In this document: positions 23,261-37,296 of the stretch, piece by piece
Layout of the letters: each line of letters begins with the position of its first letter
How positions within the stretch are numbered: position 1 is the stretch's first letter
From: Onchocerca volvulus
Lineage: Eukaryota; Nematoda; Chromadorea; Rhabditida; Onchocercidae
Length of the DNA stretch: 64,000 nt
Direction of reading: 5' to 3'
Assembly (NCBI GenBank): GCA_000499405.2
Contig: HG738140.1
Span: forward strand, 11,807,560-11,871,559
Notes under the pieces: generated by a model
The model's input: the letters and a program-made list of their open reading frames with translations, nothing else
Databases searched by the model: none
Told to the model about the DNA's origin: nothing
Position numbers and translations under genes: made by a program

Positions 23261-26119
23261 TTGAAAGAGATGGAAAGCAAAAAGCAAAGGAATTCCGGTA
23301 AACAAACATTGGAAGTTATTGAAACACCGGAAAATATGTGGAAATGGGAACAAATTTTATTGCTTTCCTTTCTATGTCGTATGATTTTGGTATGCTATGG
23401 GCATATACATGATTATATATTTGAGGTTAGATTTTATGTTTTGATAGAAACTTTGATTTGATGCTAATGAAGTGAAATAGATTTTTGTATGACTTTGTAC
23501 AATTGAACTTTGATTTGATGATAATGAAGTGAGATAGATTTCTGCATAACCTGAAATGAAATGAAATGAATTTTGATAGTCCGAATGGGAGCAAATGGAT
23601 TCCTGATGTGAGCTAAATGAAATGAACTTACAGTTCAAAATGAGTTGGATGGAATGAATCTTTCTTGCTCTTTGAAGGGATCTAAATATCATCTCAAATT
23701 GTATGAACTGAAATGAACTTTATGAATTAAAATAAAAGGAAAGGGGAAGTGAGGTCAGAGTAGCAAGAAGAAGTTATCCTTTCGGAAGTAAAAAGTGGTG
23801 ATCATTATAAATTTAATAATTAATACTTAGTGAAGGGATTTTTGTATTTAAGGATAGAAATGTGGTTTATGGTAGAAGATTGAGGATTTCTTATATGGAC
23901 AATTAGACATTATTATATTTCAAGTAAATTGAAAAAAGTCTTTTCTACTAAAAACTCAGATGCGAGGTTAAATGAAATTGTTTATTGTCCGATAATAGTA
24001 TAGTAATAATTTTTTAAGTGATTGTGGTTAAGTCTATAGAAGCAGAAAAGCACTGTACGATAATAATATTGACTTTTCTAAGAAATATTTGAAAACAAAA
24101 TTTCAAATTTTAAAAATTTCAAGGTGCATTTCACCGACATTGATTATAAAGTTTATTCGGATGCGGCGGAGTACGTTTATCATGGACGATCACCATATGA
24201 ACGGGCAACATATCGTTATACTCCATTGCTAGCTTGGTTATTAACGCCAGTGTTAAAATGGCCTGATTTTGGTAAATATTCAAGTAATTTAAGGTGAAAA
24301 TATGCTTAAAAAAGTAAGGTAGAATAAAAATAAAACCATTGTATTGAAAGCCTAATGAGTTATAGAGTTAAGCATTGATTTGGAAATCTATGAAGAGAAT
24401 CAAAATGTTATGCGCATGTGATATTTGATTATTCAAAAAATGATTAGTCTTTTATCACACTGATGGAAATAATTCAATGTATTATATCTTTATTTTTTAT
24501 AATGTGTAGGAACTGTAAGAAATTCAGTGTCTCCATGAAATCAGCGACATCTATTCTTTCATGAAATATGATGTAAGTAAAGGGCTATTAAGTTCACTTT
24601 GCATTTCAATATTTATTGATGTATACCGAAAGCACTGGAAGATTTTGTGGTTTTCGCGAATAGGTATCCTGCAGTACATTGTTTATGGAACCGAAGTTAT
24701 TGAAAAGTTATGAAATGTAAGGTGAATAAATCAAGTTCACTATTATTTAGGACTGAGGAGTTTTAATGTTTCTCGTACAAAGAGTGGTAAATAATTTACG
24801 CAAGCGAATAATTACTACTGAACAAATGGATTCTAAAAAAATCAAATAGTATGTGAAATTTTCAGGAAAAATTTTATTTTGTATCTTAGATGTAGCCGTT
24901 GGTTTTTTGTATTTTAAGTTATCAGCATGCAGTTCTACAATTCGCAAGGTTAGTAAATTGAAGAATTTTTTTTTTTTTTTAGTAGTTTCAGCATTCTCTT
25001 TGAATTTCTTGCTTATTTGTTTATTTTCTCTTATAGTTTGTTAGATTCATGAACTAGAGTAGTATCCATCTAGCTGTAGCAGTGCTGAGGCAATTCCGGA
25101 AAGCAATTCTAATTTTTTATACTTCGGTTCCAAATTTTATTTCTTGAAATAGTTTTTTTTAATAAATGTTTTTGTAGAATGAAGATGAGTCAAGGATGAG
25201 GAAAAGTGTTGTGATTTTTTGGCTTGCAAACCCATTGACAGCTATAATATCATCAAGAGGTAATGCTGATGTGCTTGTTTGTGCTGCTGTTCTATGGACT
25301 TTATACTTACTTACACGAAAACAGGTGACATTTTCACAGAATTAAAACAATTTTCAGCCTTATTTATGGTGTGTAAACTCAGTTGTGGCAGTTTTGGGAT
25401 TGGACAGCAAGGAATAAAAAAGTAAAGGAATGGAACGAAAGTGATTGTGATTGCAAGCTGCCTGATAGATAATTGCTGTCGATATATTTTACTATCCTTG
25501 TAGTTATTAATAGTTGTTAATTACTGATTCGAAATGGGTTGGGACTATTCAGTGAAGAGAAGAAATAAAAAATCTCTTTTAAAATTAGTTTGTAATGAGC
25601 CGCTATAAAAAAGTCATCATTCATTTTTTAGCGCAATATCAGTGAATGCTGGTATTTCTGATTAAAATTTGCTGAACAGTGGGAAATCCGAATGCAGCTT
25701 TCCACTTGTTAAATAGGGCAGTTAGAAAAAGACCCACTATTGAAGAGGCGGAACTATATAAAGTAGTAATTAAGATCTTATTAGGTCATTTTCATTAAAA
25801 ATAAAAATCAGGAAAATATTTTCAGTGGTGTTTGGCAGCCATAATATATGGATCATTAGCGATACACTTGAAATTATATCCAATTATTTACTTACCTTCC
25901 ATTTTCCTCTTTTTATCTAATGTTTCTTTATATTGTGGATGGATCGATTATGGCAAACGATTGATTTTAAATGTGAAAGGATATATTTTTATATTGGTAT
26001 GTTAGATATCGTATACCATCAGCTAGTACTATCCATTTATCTATTTCAATGTTCTCGTCTAAAATGAATATGGAAGATAAAACTAGCTGATTATATCAAT
26101 GTAAAATATTTATATCCAG

Positions 26120-26162
<43 letters not shown>

Positions 26163-27420
26163 AACATACCCTATTATAGTTATGCTTAGAGTCTATTCTT
26201 CCTTTCAAATTTATAGTTATAAAGCGAAGAACAGTAAAAGTTAAATTTTGTGATTACATCATTGTCTTTTGTTAATACGCCGCCCTCATAATTTTATAAA
26301 GTTATTGTTTAAAAGCATCACTATCTTGTTTGATTTGATTGCATTCATTTCAGATATTTTCTTCTAGTTTGTTAGCATTAATGGCCGTATATTATATGTT
26401 ATATGGTATGCCTTATATTAACGAAGCATTCCTTTATCATTTGCATCGTACTGATACTCGACATAATTTTTCACCTTATTTTTATATGCTGTATTTGGCA
26501 GCCAATGATATGCAATTATCTCGGCTTATAAGTTTTTGTTGTTTCATTCCCCAAGCTTTGCTCATCATTTGGCTTGCCTTCAGGTTTGTTTTGCTAGTTG
26601 CAACTTTTAGTGTCTCTTAGTTTGTTATCCCTATTAACATAATTGAAAAGTTAAGGTGATAATTCTAATTATTAATTTAATTTTATCATAATATGTTGAG
26701 ATTAAATGAAGGCTGAGATGTCTTAATTTTTATATCCCACAATGAAGGATAAGATATTTAACAAGAAAATATCATATTATTAGTTGGAATTTCTTCATGC
26801 TCAAGTTAATGGGTAAGGCGCTCTCTCTTTTTTCCTGAAGAAACTAGAATTTTCTTTCAAGTTTAATTCTTAGTACTTATATGATCATCGAAAAATAAAA
26901 TATGAAGTTTTGCAGATTTCATGATGATCTCCCATTTTGTTGGTTGCTTACAACGGCCGTATTTGTTTCGTTTAATAAAGCATGTACCAGTCAGTATTTC
27001 ATCTGGTACATTTGTTTATTACCGATTGCTCAGCAAAATATTGAAGTCAGTTCTTAAATCTATTTCCAGATTTATATCCTACATTATGAATTGGAAATTT
27101 TGATGAAGTTGATTTTAATCAAAAGTATTTTATATTGGAGATAAAAAATTACTTCATTTTAAGTGAGAAATTTTGCTAAACTTCTCTTCTATGCTTTTCT
27201 TTTACAGATGTCGACGAAGGCAGCAATGTATTTAATAATTTTGTGGTTCCTTGGCCAAATTTTTTGGCTCTATCCTGCTTACTTATTTGAATTTCGAGGG
27301 TTGAATACATTTTGTTTAATCTGGCTTTCTTCATTACTCTTTCTTATAATCAATACAGCAATTATTGTTCAGCTAATTCGACATCATCATTCTAAAAGAA
27401 TCGTTAGAATAGTTCAATAA
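23261..27420 (+). CDS. PIGM: GPI mannosyltransferase 1 (PIG-M)
   Basis: ER membrane enzyme that transfers the first mannose from dolichol-phosphate-mannose onto GlcN-PI during GPI-anchor synthesis. Eight exons join in phase: 23261-23425, 24124-24271, 24866-24948, 25178-25324, 25826-25996, 26354-26583, 26916-27045 and 27208-27420, giving 428 residues against 423 in human. Exon 2 opens with [18 protein letters not shown], which holds the DxD-type motif of the lumenal loop, then [20 protein letters not shown]. Further family blocks are [55 protein letters not shown] and [17 protein letters not shown]. Many hydrophobic segments fit a polytopic ER enzyme. The start could be Met at 23261 or 23270. 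The exon 7 donor (GTCAGT) is weak but keeps frame. Confidence 0.95.
23447..23560 (+). repeat. Tandem duplication in PIGM intron 1
   Basis: Two adjacent copies of about 57 bp contain CTTTGATTTGATG, TAATGAAGTGA and ATAGATTT. A looser run of ATGAAATGAACTT-like phrases continues to about 23720, so the whole intron start is low complexity. Confidence 0.7.
26122..26160. repeat. (TA)n microsatellite in PIGM intron 5
   Basis: A run of alternating TA about 35 bases long. It is likely length-variable between individuals. Confidence 0.9.
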
Positions 27421-28727
27421 AATCTAATCGGTTATTTTTTCAAGATTTGAATGAAATATTGTTATTTTAGGAAATGTGATTTAGACATTGTTGTTCACTT
27501 TCAAGTTTTTTTTCCCATGTAAACAAAAAATTGCTAAAAAATTTTGTTCACTATGGGAATTATCTCTTAGGAAAACGAAACTGGAAAGCATATTTTCTTT
27601 CATCACTTTAGTTTACTTGCGACTATTTAGTATTAAAAATCATTTTCCATGATCCAGAAACTCTTTAAGTATAAACTGAACATACAAAGTTTAGAATGAT
27701 CTGGAACTATAAAAAAAGATGTTCTAAAACAAAAAGTTCCAGATTATTTTGAAATTGCGAGTTTTCTTAGCTTGTATATTCCATTCTTTCTATGGGTAAC
27801 TGTGTCATTCTTATAAATTGGATGATTTTTTTTTTTGACTTGTTTGTGACTTTTTTGGGAGAAAGTTTTTCCTTATTTATTGATAAATAATTTTATTACT
27901 ATAAACAAGTGCAAAATGCCGTTGAAACTGTAATTCAAAAACTCATGCAAAATTTTAAAATCTTTCAAAGTTACATGCTAACTGCCTAAAAATTTGATTT
28001 AAAATTGCTTGCTTAAGATGATATAACTGAACAATAAATGCAAGAGGAAAAATTAGCTGATATATGAATACGTTAATTTAGACCAACATATCTACATACG
28101 AAGAGAAATGAAGATTTTATTCGCACATTGTTATTATTTGGATTTCCTCCCGATGGTTAATAAATCGTTATCTGAATGCTGTTTGTTACATTTTGCAGTC
28201 AATGATCAGATTTACTTACTTCTCATAGGTTTCACATGGAACTAATAAAAATTAATGAGTAATTGGAACTTGCTTTCATTTTGTGTTCCGAGGATCGTGA
28301 ATAGAATTGTTTTAGATTAGCATGGTTTTACATTAAAAAACATGAGATACAACACTTATGGATTGTTGAAATTGTTTTAAAAATGTTTTAAAAATTAGTA
28401 GCGGTTGATATGTGGTTCCTCCCGATTTTTAAATGAGAGCGGAATTTTTTGTATATGGTATGCTCTTGATACATTGATATCAGTTGATTGGTACACAAAT
28501 GTAAAGCTACCGCTAATCTTTGCATCTTTAGCCACCCAGATGAACATTCTCTTAAATATGGTTGGTGGATCAGTGTAGAATATTGTCTTTTTTGAAAAAT
28601 AAGCATTTCTTTTGAATTGAATTCATTAATTTTACTTATCGTTAAGTGTTGCTTATTGCTGACAACACGCGACGAATATATTTTTTTTAAGGTTTGCTGG
28701 GACCGTGCTGAACACTATTGTATAGCG
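27421..28727. other. Intergenic, PIGM to DPH5
   Basis: AT-rich sequence without supported coding potential. A T-run with AG at about 28682-28691 shortly before the DPH5 start could serve as a splice or trans-splice acceptor. Confidence 0.4.
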
Positions 28728-29558
28728 ATGCTATATTTAATTGGTTTGGGTTTGGGTAATGTTGATGATATAACGGTAAAAGGAATGGCTATTGTACAGA
28801 AATGTTCTCGTGTATACTTAGAAACTTACACGAGCATTATGTCATTTGGCTTGCACAAAGAAAAATTGGAGGAATTCTTTGGTAAAGAAATTGAAGAGGC
28901 CGATCGTGCGACAGTTGAACTGGATTTTAGTAATTTTTTTTATTTGTTTTATTGGAATTTTCAAATTTTCGGATATATGTTTTCTTCAACTATCTTAGTG
29001 TTATCAGTATTGTTGTTTAGTGAATTATTTAATTTCAAGTTGAGTGATACCACTTTATATTGCATTATGCTGTATTTTGTATTCTTGAACTTAGTAGATG
29101 TTATTTGTCTATCTGTAATGACGTAGAATAATGACCATCAAAGCTGTAAGAATTAATATAGAAAAACCGAATGTGAGCGATATGTAAGCAAAAATTTTGA
29201 TTTTGTGAGAGGCACAATTAACATTGCATTTGAATTGGAACTGCTTTTTCATTGGAGTTGCTTTTTCTTCTAAACTCTTACTTTCATAAGGTTTTGCAGA
29301 TAGTATATTAAACGAAGCACACGATTCGGATATATGTCTGTTAGTGGTTGGCGATCCTCTTGGTGCTACAACACATGCGGATTTAGTTTTAACTGCTCGA
29401 AAAGCAAACATTAATGTGGAAATTGTGCATAATGCATCTATTATCAGTGCTGTAGGATGTTGCGGTTTGCAGGTATTTAGAAAGTTCAAAATTTTTATTA
29501 TTGGTAGATTGGTACGAAATTTTATAGGAATTCAAGAATTTCAGAATTTGTGTCTTTT

Positions 29559-29635
<77 letters not shown>

Positions 29636-32171
29636 GTTTTGTGTTTTAAGAATGTAGAAAAATGATTTCTACATTCTTATGCTTTGATTTCTTTATCTAT
29701 TTCAGTTATACAGGTTTGGTGAAATCGTTTCAATTGTTTTTTGGGAAAAAAATTGGCGTCCGGATTCGTATTATTTCAAGATTGCGGAAAATAAAAAGCG
29801 AGGATTACATACATTATGCTTGTTAGGTCAGTAACCATTCTTTTATGTTGCTTACATTTTTATATATTTTAAAAATCTACAATTTCTGTCTTCTTTTTTT
29901 AATGGTAATAATTATTAAAAGATAAAAGTTGCAATGAAAGCTGCAATTTATCCATTTAAAAATCTGAAGAGAGGAAAATTATTCGTTCAGTTGTTCAGAT
30001 TATTCTTTTTTTTGATTTTTTAAGCTGAAAGCTGTACTCATTAAGACTGCATTAGTGTTCTGCGCAAGATTATTGTGTCAAGAAATCTTTTTCGTATTCA
30101 AAACTTTTTGATTTTCATTACTTAGCTTTATCAGAAATCCAAAGATTCAACCTAAAAATTTAATAATAATTTGCGAACGCTTACAACACCTCCATTATGG
30201 AATTACATTCATGAAATCAATGAGCAAAAATGAACGTATTAATAGCATATTCGATTGCTGAAAACTAAACTGGTCAGAAAATTCTACTACAATTAGTAAA
30301 TTCGCTGTTGAATTTCGTTGATACATCATTTCAATTTGAAATTTATTGTGTTGTTGCATTCCTTGCCATTGCTATTTCCTGCAATTAAATGAAGGCTTCA
30401 GATTCATCCTGCCAATACTACAAAAAGCATATCATAGATGTTTTTTGACTTTATTAGCTGGATATTTTTCCATGTAAAATTCTGGACTTTCAAAAATGTA
30501 TTCTTTGCATCAGTAATACCATTCCGGTAAGGATTGTAAATCCAGCAAATTATTTTTGCTAATTTGTCATTTAGTTTCAATCTGACAATTGTCGGGAAGT
30601 TGCTAGATATCTTGGAGTACAATTTTTTATGTTACCATATCTTATTTCAACCAGTTCATTTATTCCAACTAACGGGAGTTAACTGATGTAGAAATGATTT
30701 GGATATCAAAATGAACAGTTGAATTTTTAATAGTTTTGATAAAATTTGGAAAAAATTTTTTTTATATTGCAGATATCAAAACGAAGGAGCAGTCAGTAGA
30801 AAATATGATGAAGTTTGTATTCAATTTAATTCATTCGGGGTTTTGTTTCTGCGTATCGCTTTGTAGAAAATATTTTTCCGAAGTTGCACATTTTACATTA
30901 AAAAAATTTCCTTACTAGCTCATGTTGAATGCTATACTTATGAATTTAAAAAAAAAAAAAAAGAAATCCACGTTAATGGAAATTGATCATTTTAAACTAC
31001 GTAAATGTTGATCGAATAGTTGCCAATAGTGCAAATAAAATTTCTTTAGAAGAGCTGAAACAATAATGAGGATGCTTTATGTCTCCCTTTTTATAACATA
31101 CAAATTCATTGTTATACATAGTTGTAGACAGTTCAAGAGCGAAATTCATTGGTTCAGAGTTGGTATTTTATATTTTGTAAGCTAAAAATTCCAGAGGCCG
31201 AAAAGAATTTCTGCCTCCGAAATATATGACTTGTTCCGAGGCAGCAAAACAACTGTTGGAAATTGTAAATCAGATAACGGAAGAGAGATTGGAACCCGGT
31301 AAGTTTATACAAAGAAATTTTGAAATGGTATGAAGGCCGCTGGTAAATTTACAATTTAAGATTAAATAAAATTTAAATCGCATCAGTTTGCTACTAACCG
31401 GTAGGAAAATGTTACCCATCATTTTCACAAAAAAAGTCTGGATCCTAGCTATAAGAGCATGTGGCTATGTCGTTTACATTCTTCTGCTTATATCGATTTA
31501 AAATAAATATGCAGTTCAAAATAACAAGAAATAGTAAGGATATATATAGTCGCACAGAAAATAATACGGTTTTGTGCTTTTGAGCTCTATCTTACATAAA
31601 GATTTTTCATGAAATCACCGTGCATTGCTTTTTTTAACCATCATGTTATAGAATATTAGTATTATTTTTCAATTAACCTGATAATCACACTTCACTGTTC
31701 AGTTTTTGTGATTTTTTCAGCATATATGCCAAGTACAGAATGTGTTGCTCTTGCGAGGATAGGATGGGATGATCAAAAGGTTTTTTTTTTTTTTCCTTTC
31801 TTTTTGAAGATTATTAAAAAATTGATATTCTAGCTAACGTAAAATAATTGATTTATAACCTCATCGACAAAATACATATACAGCTTTGCTATATTTGCAG
31901 TTGTGTGCTTTATGAACGTAATGGTACCATGAAATAGAGATTGTTAGAGAGTTTTCTTAGTTCAGTTAAAAAAAATCCAGTCTCTTATTCAAGCTGAAAC
32001 TTTTTTCTGTTGGAGTACTCAGAGTGGTTAATTGATTAGTTTCAGATTGTTTTCTGCTCTTTGAAGGCATTATGTGATGTAGACATGGGACCACCATTGC
32101 ATTCTTTGATCATTCCCGGTGATTTACATCCTATCGAATTGGATTTTCTGAAAAGTTTCCCCACTTCATAA
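28728..32171 (+). CDS. DPH5: Diphthine methyl ester synthase (DPH5)
   Basis: SAM-dependent methyltransferase of diphthamide synthesis, which methylates the modified histidine of eEF2. Seven exons join in phase: 28728-28929, 29300-29472, 29706-29826, 30773-30812, 31195-31298, 31721-31779 and 32046-32171, giving about 274 residues, the family size. The N-terminus [19 protein letters not shown] matches the family start exactly, so I take Met at 28728 rather than an upstream one. Other family blocks are [56 protein letters not shown] and [20 protein letters not shown]. The C-terminus is [20 protein letters not shown]. Exon 4 is only 40 bases and exon 6 only 59. Cytosolic enzyme; the step precedes amidation by DPH6. 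Confidence 0.95.
29558..29630 (+). repeat. Long poly-T tract in DPH5 intron 2
   Basis: About 70 nearly uninterrupted T bases, broken by AA near 29588. It lies 75 bases upstream of the intron 2 acceptor (29705). It may be an oligo-T expansion and its exact length is likely unreliable in an assembly. Confidence 0.85.
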
Positions 32172-34742
32172 TATCTTTTAATTTACAAAATTTTTTTTCT
32201 CAAAACTTTGTTATTTGTTATTTTATCTCTTTACATCTTTTCAAGTGTCTGTGAATTAAATTGTTAGATTATTCTGTAAGATTTGAGGCTCTGTTCAATA
32301 TATGGTAGCGTTCTTTTTTAAAATAATTATAATCATCTGGTTCTAGAATTTCTAGATTTTGGCTGCACCGTCAAATTTCTGTAATAAAATGGATGAAAAG
32401 CAAAGAGAAGTAAGAAAATCGAGGCTTAGGAATGACCAAATCCATCACATTATGTATGATTTCTTGTTTAAATGAACATGCTACTAAGTTGGATCATTAG
32501 TTATTTGGACTAATTTTCGAAGTTTAACTTGCAGAATTTATCTGATGATTTTTGTTTTTTCAGTTGCGGATTACATTTGTCATAAAATTGTTGTTCGTTA
32601 TCTATTTCAATAAATAATTTCACTTTGCATTTTCTGTTAGATTCGAACTGCCAGCCACAGTAAATTGAGAAAGATCTCTTACTCTAATTATTTTGATATA
32701 AAAAATATCAGCGTATCTATTAGTAAATCTAATTTACGAATTTCCTGACTGAAATAATCATATTTTTTTAAATGTACGAAGCCATTGCAAGGAAACTCAT
32801 GCGGGCAGTATTTGGCATGACCTCTTTTAATAATAAAATTAGCAAAAATAATAAATTAATAAATTCTTTCCTTATTCTCTCGCTGTATCTTTTTAGATTA
32901 TATTTATCTAACAAGATAAAATGATCACTTTCGACCAAATATTTTAGTAATAATAATAATTGTATAAAATATCAAATTTCTGTTCAGTCGCTTTTTTTTT
33001 TTTTTTTTTTAGATTTCAATTTTAAAATTATTTATTGTAGGCAAATGAGTTGGAATGCCGAAGAGGATGTCTTAGAATGATGACATGCTGAATCTGGCAG
33101 TTCCGTGGGAGCCATAACTATGTGAAAATCTGACAGGATTCAAGACTTGGGTTTCGATATAGCTGGGTTGAAAAAATTATACCAACATGGCTGAAATTCA
33201 AATAAGCCGGTTCTGGAATTCTGTATTAACTAAAATTCGTAAACTCTGTTATTCACAGTCCTGTAGAAATTATCAATTCTGTCAAAGTTTTAACAATTTT
33301 CACCAAACTTCCTGTAAAATTAGGAAGTTTACTCTAATGTGATGAGATGTAAGTGACATATCTATTGCATTATATCAAAAATGAGTTCAATTCAACAAAT
33401 ATATTTGGGCCAATTTCTTTTTTTCGCTTAGTGCATTGTTTTTTTTTCTTGTTTTTTTTTTATCTCAGAAGTTCAAAGAAACACTAACCACTAATCACTG
33501 CACGATTCCAAAGAAACAATCCTTATTTTGAAAGTAATGAAATATTGGAAATATCTCGAAAAAAAAAGAAAAAATCGCTGATTGCAGAAAAATTACGTGG
33601 CTCAATTTTAGTTGCATCCAAAAGAAGTCGGGGATGTTAAATCTTTGACTGAAATGAAATTTCCTATTTTGAAATTTTTTTAAAAGTGATGAATATGAAT
33701 CAATCGGTTCTCAAAATTTGATACCGTAATAGATAATTGGTATTTAGTTTAAATTTTATATTGATTAAATAATTGCTTTGTTGAATAATTCATATCTCTA
33801 CTGATATTTCGAGAGATAGAATAAAAACCGACAACAGGAGAATATAGGTCTTTCGCTTATTCCTTTTCAAATAAAAATGCATAAATTTGTTTTAAAATTA
33901 GCATTAATTTCAACTATTTAGATTTTCTTGTCCAAGCATACGTTTAACTTAGATTATATTGTGTTCTGCATGCGGGAATATTTGACTTGCCCTTAATTTA
34001 ATTTTATTTTCTCTATGTTTATCTCCACAGTTAAACATCTATATAGTTCATGATGTTTTCATTCAATTTATATCGTTTCCATGGAAGTGAATGCTGTTTG
34101 ATCTTTCTCGTTTTTCGAACTCTATACAATTTGGGATTTTTCGCCAATGATCAGTTTATTCTTATAAATATAGGATGAACACCCTTTGATTAATTTTAAT
34201 TTTTTTCTAAATGCAAACTTTTTTAGACAGGCTTTGTTCTGGATTTAGGAAAAATTCAAATTAATGCAGACAAATTTCCAATTCTTATTATTAGTAATGG
34301 TTATTTTTATTATTAGTTTTTTTAAACTGGTTTTTAATTACCACTAATTTTTCAGTTTATTTCTAAACATCGAGTTATATGTAGGTCACTTCATTGCATT
34401 CTTTATTAACAATTCATTCGTCAGTAATAATGCGAAGGCAAATTGTTAGACAGACATTGTGAATCTTTTTCATGAAATTCATGAATGTATTGCAAGATTA
34501 TGATCGCCGGAAGATATGCTACAATGGATAAACGGTTAAATTTGTTTATCCGATTTGGTATTTCCGATTTATATACTGTTGTAAATACAAATATGGAAAA
34601 TGAAACTATTGAAAGAATGATCCGAATATTTCATAGAAATATCGCGCTTTTCTTGCAACCATTATTAGCCCAATTTGATCCGTTCTATTTGGCATTCATT
34701 TCACATCCAACTTAGATTCCTTACTGCAAAAAAGAGGAATAT
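32172..34742. other. Intergenic, DPH5 to MsrA
   Basis: About 2.6 kb with no supported gene. AATAAA at 32609-32614 is a possible DPH5 polyadenylation signal, 438 bases after the stop. T-runs lie near 32990-33010 and 33420-33460. The 76-codon frame at 34485-34715 is treated as chance. Confidence 0.4.
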
Positions 34743-37125
34743 ATGGCTAATTTGCAAAAAGCATATCTTGGAATGCAATGTTTTTGGGGTGCCGAGTCAA
34801 CATTTGCAAAATTGGATGGCGTATTGGCAACACGAGTTGGTTATGCTGGTGGTACTACACAGGCACCTAATTATCGGAATATCGGTGATCATACAGGTAT
34901 GCAGGTTTCGATTTTGAAATTTTGATATGTTTCAATTCCTGTGCATAATATGTATTCAAGAAAATATTTTACATAGAATCTTTTCCCATTTATTTGTTCA
35001 TTTCTCATTTGGCTTACCTGTTATCAAATTCGGCTTGTTGAAGAAATATTGTTTTGAATTAAAAAGTTTATTTATAATTCATTTCAATTTATCCAATTCA
35101 GCACCAGATATCCTTTTTTATTTTTTCTGTTCAAATATTTCTTGAATCGTCATAAGAATTCGGAATAGATTCTTAGCATAACTGGGAATCTATTTATAAC
35201 CCGTAGAATATATTCCGAATCTTTTACCATCTATGCAATTTACTCAAATTTGATATTTTTCTTTTTCATAAAATTGATGATTTTTATCAAGGTAGGGATT
35301 ATCTTATCAACTTTCAGGTCTCTACATAGGTTTTAAGCTCGAGCAGCCAAGTTTCAGAATCTGCTGACTTAAAACATCGTAAATTGTGAAAATGTTTTAT
35401 CATAATGAACATCTCAAATATTTCAGAAATAACGGAAGTTCAATTCGACGAAAAAATTATAAGCTATGACAAAATCCTGGATTATTTTTGGGAGCATCAT
35501 GACCCAACCATAGAATATAAGAAGCAGTACAAATCCGCAATTCTTTACGTAGATGATCAACAAAAAGAGACAGCCAAAAAGAGTTTAAAAAAGTTGCAGG
35601 TGGTTTAAATTTCTTAGCAGATTTCTCCCTTTAGAAGTTACTTTATTAACAATATTTTTTCTTCCATGTAGATTATCTCACACTTAATGATTTTGTTTTT
35701 ACTCAATAGTTTGTTTTATTTTCCTTTTTATAATTCTCTTTGCATATTGAAACGAAGTTGCTGATTTTATTATGAAAAGAATCACTTAATATGATTACAG
35801 TGTATTATCCATAATATCGGAGAGAAGATCTCGAAAAGAAAGTTTTTGAAATCAAAGTAGGTGTTAAGTAGATCATCAACGATAAGCAAATTATCTGCAT
35901 AATCTAGTGCTAACTTGTCTCGCTTTAGGCCGTTGAGAAGTTTCGTATATACCAAAATAAAGTAGAAAAAATAACAATACCTTTGTAATGTCGGAGAGAA
36001 AATTTTGAAATTTTATTTAAAAATTTTTGAGAATCTTCTAGGAGAAATACGGCAACAGGAAGTTAGATACATATGTTCAAAAATTGATTCGATTTTATCA
36101 GGCAGAAGATTATCACCAGAAGTATTGGCTGCGCTGTCAAACGGCAATTTTTAAAAAGGTTATCAAAAAACGCTTTCTATTTAATGAAATTTTTCAAAAT
36201 CTTTCATAAATTTGAAACCCTCATTTGAAAAAGTATTTGAGTCCCATTGATGAGACGATTGAATGAAGTATTTTACTTTCAATGGTAAAATGAAGTGTTT
36301 AATCTCTTCATTCTAGCAAAGTGTTTTGTTCATAGTGATCAAAAAATTTTTGGTTTTGCAAGTAAATAAAAATGGACATATTATTTTCATCAGATCCGGA
36401 ATCAAATCATAGGAACTTAGGAATCAAATCAAGATGTAAAAATGGTAGGATGGTTAAACACATATTTTCGGATGCTAATATAAATCAGAAAAAATATTGC
36501 TACATACTGACTGATCAATTAAAATCAAATGGATCGGTACAGTGATAAGCAGATCAAAACGAATCACTGTATTAGTAATTCTGATAAAAGTAGGCCTATT
36601 CAGAAATTGAAAATAGGTTTTTTTTTCTCTTCAAATTTTTGTTTGTTGTCAAAAAAATTTAACTCTTTTATACTTATTTTCATTCAAAAATTAATCTGCT
36701 AGTTAAGAAATTAAGATCACTTATTAAATAATAATATAGTTATAGGTGATTATTAAAAATTACATTATTTTTTCCATTAATTGTACGAATGATTTCATGA
36801 AAGAGATCATCAGAAAAAAAAAAAAGGTCATGTCGCTCAATCCATTGTTGATTCGGCCATCGGTATTTTCGGTTTTGGAAACATTTTTTTTTTTTTTTTT
36901 CATTTTTGACTTTACAATCAAAAATTTCTATTACAGTTGAATTTAAATAATGAAGAAGTAGTGAGTTCATTGCTGGCTACAAAAGTGAATGCATTTTTGG
37001 CAGGATATAAAAATTTCGATGTTCTCAAACAGCTGGCTGATCAATACCGATTGGATGACGATGTTATCAAATTGATTGAAAGTATTGCCATAACAGGTGG
37101 ATATGGAAGTGTGTGTCACGCATAA
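34743..37125 (+). CDS. MSRA: Peptide methionine sulfoxide reductase MsrA
   Basis: Reduces methionine-S-sulfoxide in proteins and free methionine, a repair step against oxidative damage. Four exons join in phase: 34743-34897, 35427-35599, 36042-36158 and 36937-37125, giving about 210 residues. The catalytic cysteine lies in QCFWGAES at residue 13. The family blocks VGYAGGTTQAPNYRNIGDHT and ITEVQFDEKIISYDKILDYF, and FWEHHDPT, YKSAILYVDDQQ and EDYHQKYWLR follow in order. The tail ends GGYGSVCHA, which supplies one candidate resolving cysteine. The start at 34743 is preceded by an in-frame stop at about 34713, so there is no upstream extension and no obvious targeting signal: a cytosolic form is likely. 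AATAAA at 37291-37296 is a fitting polyadenylation signal. Confidence 0.95.
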
Positions 37126-37290
37126 GATATCATTGTTGATTATGAAGCCACTGTGAGAGTATTTATCATTGTACATAAAAGAAATTGCTGGTAAGAGTGT
37201 TTGCTCGTATATGTTTCCTATCGAATGTTTGTAATTCTAAAGAAAAATTTCACTAACGATTAATTTTAAAGCGATTATTTATTTTAATCA

Positions 37291-37296
37291 AATAAA
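37291..37296 (+). terminator. Likely MsrA polyadenylation signal
   Basis: AATAAA 166 bases after the MsrA stop codon, in an AT-rich context. Confidence 0.5.

Noticed and set aside
28928..29126. Continuation of the DPH5 first open frame as a hydrophobic tail
   Set aside because: Splicing at 28929 to 29300 restores a gap-free match to the DPH5 family, so the hydrophobic tail is translated intron.
34485..34715. 76-codon open frame upstream of MsrA
   Set aside because: It resembles no family, is not in the MsrA frame, and has no splice site that would join it; an in-frame stop separates it from the MsrA start.
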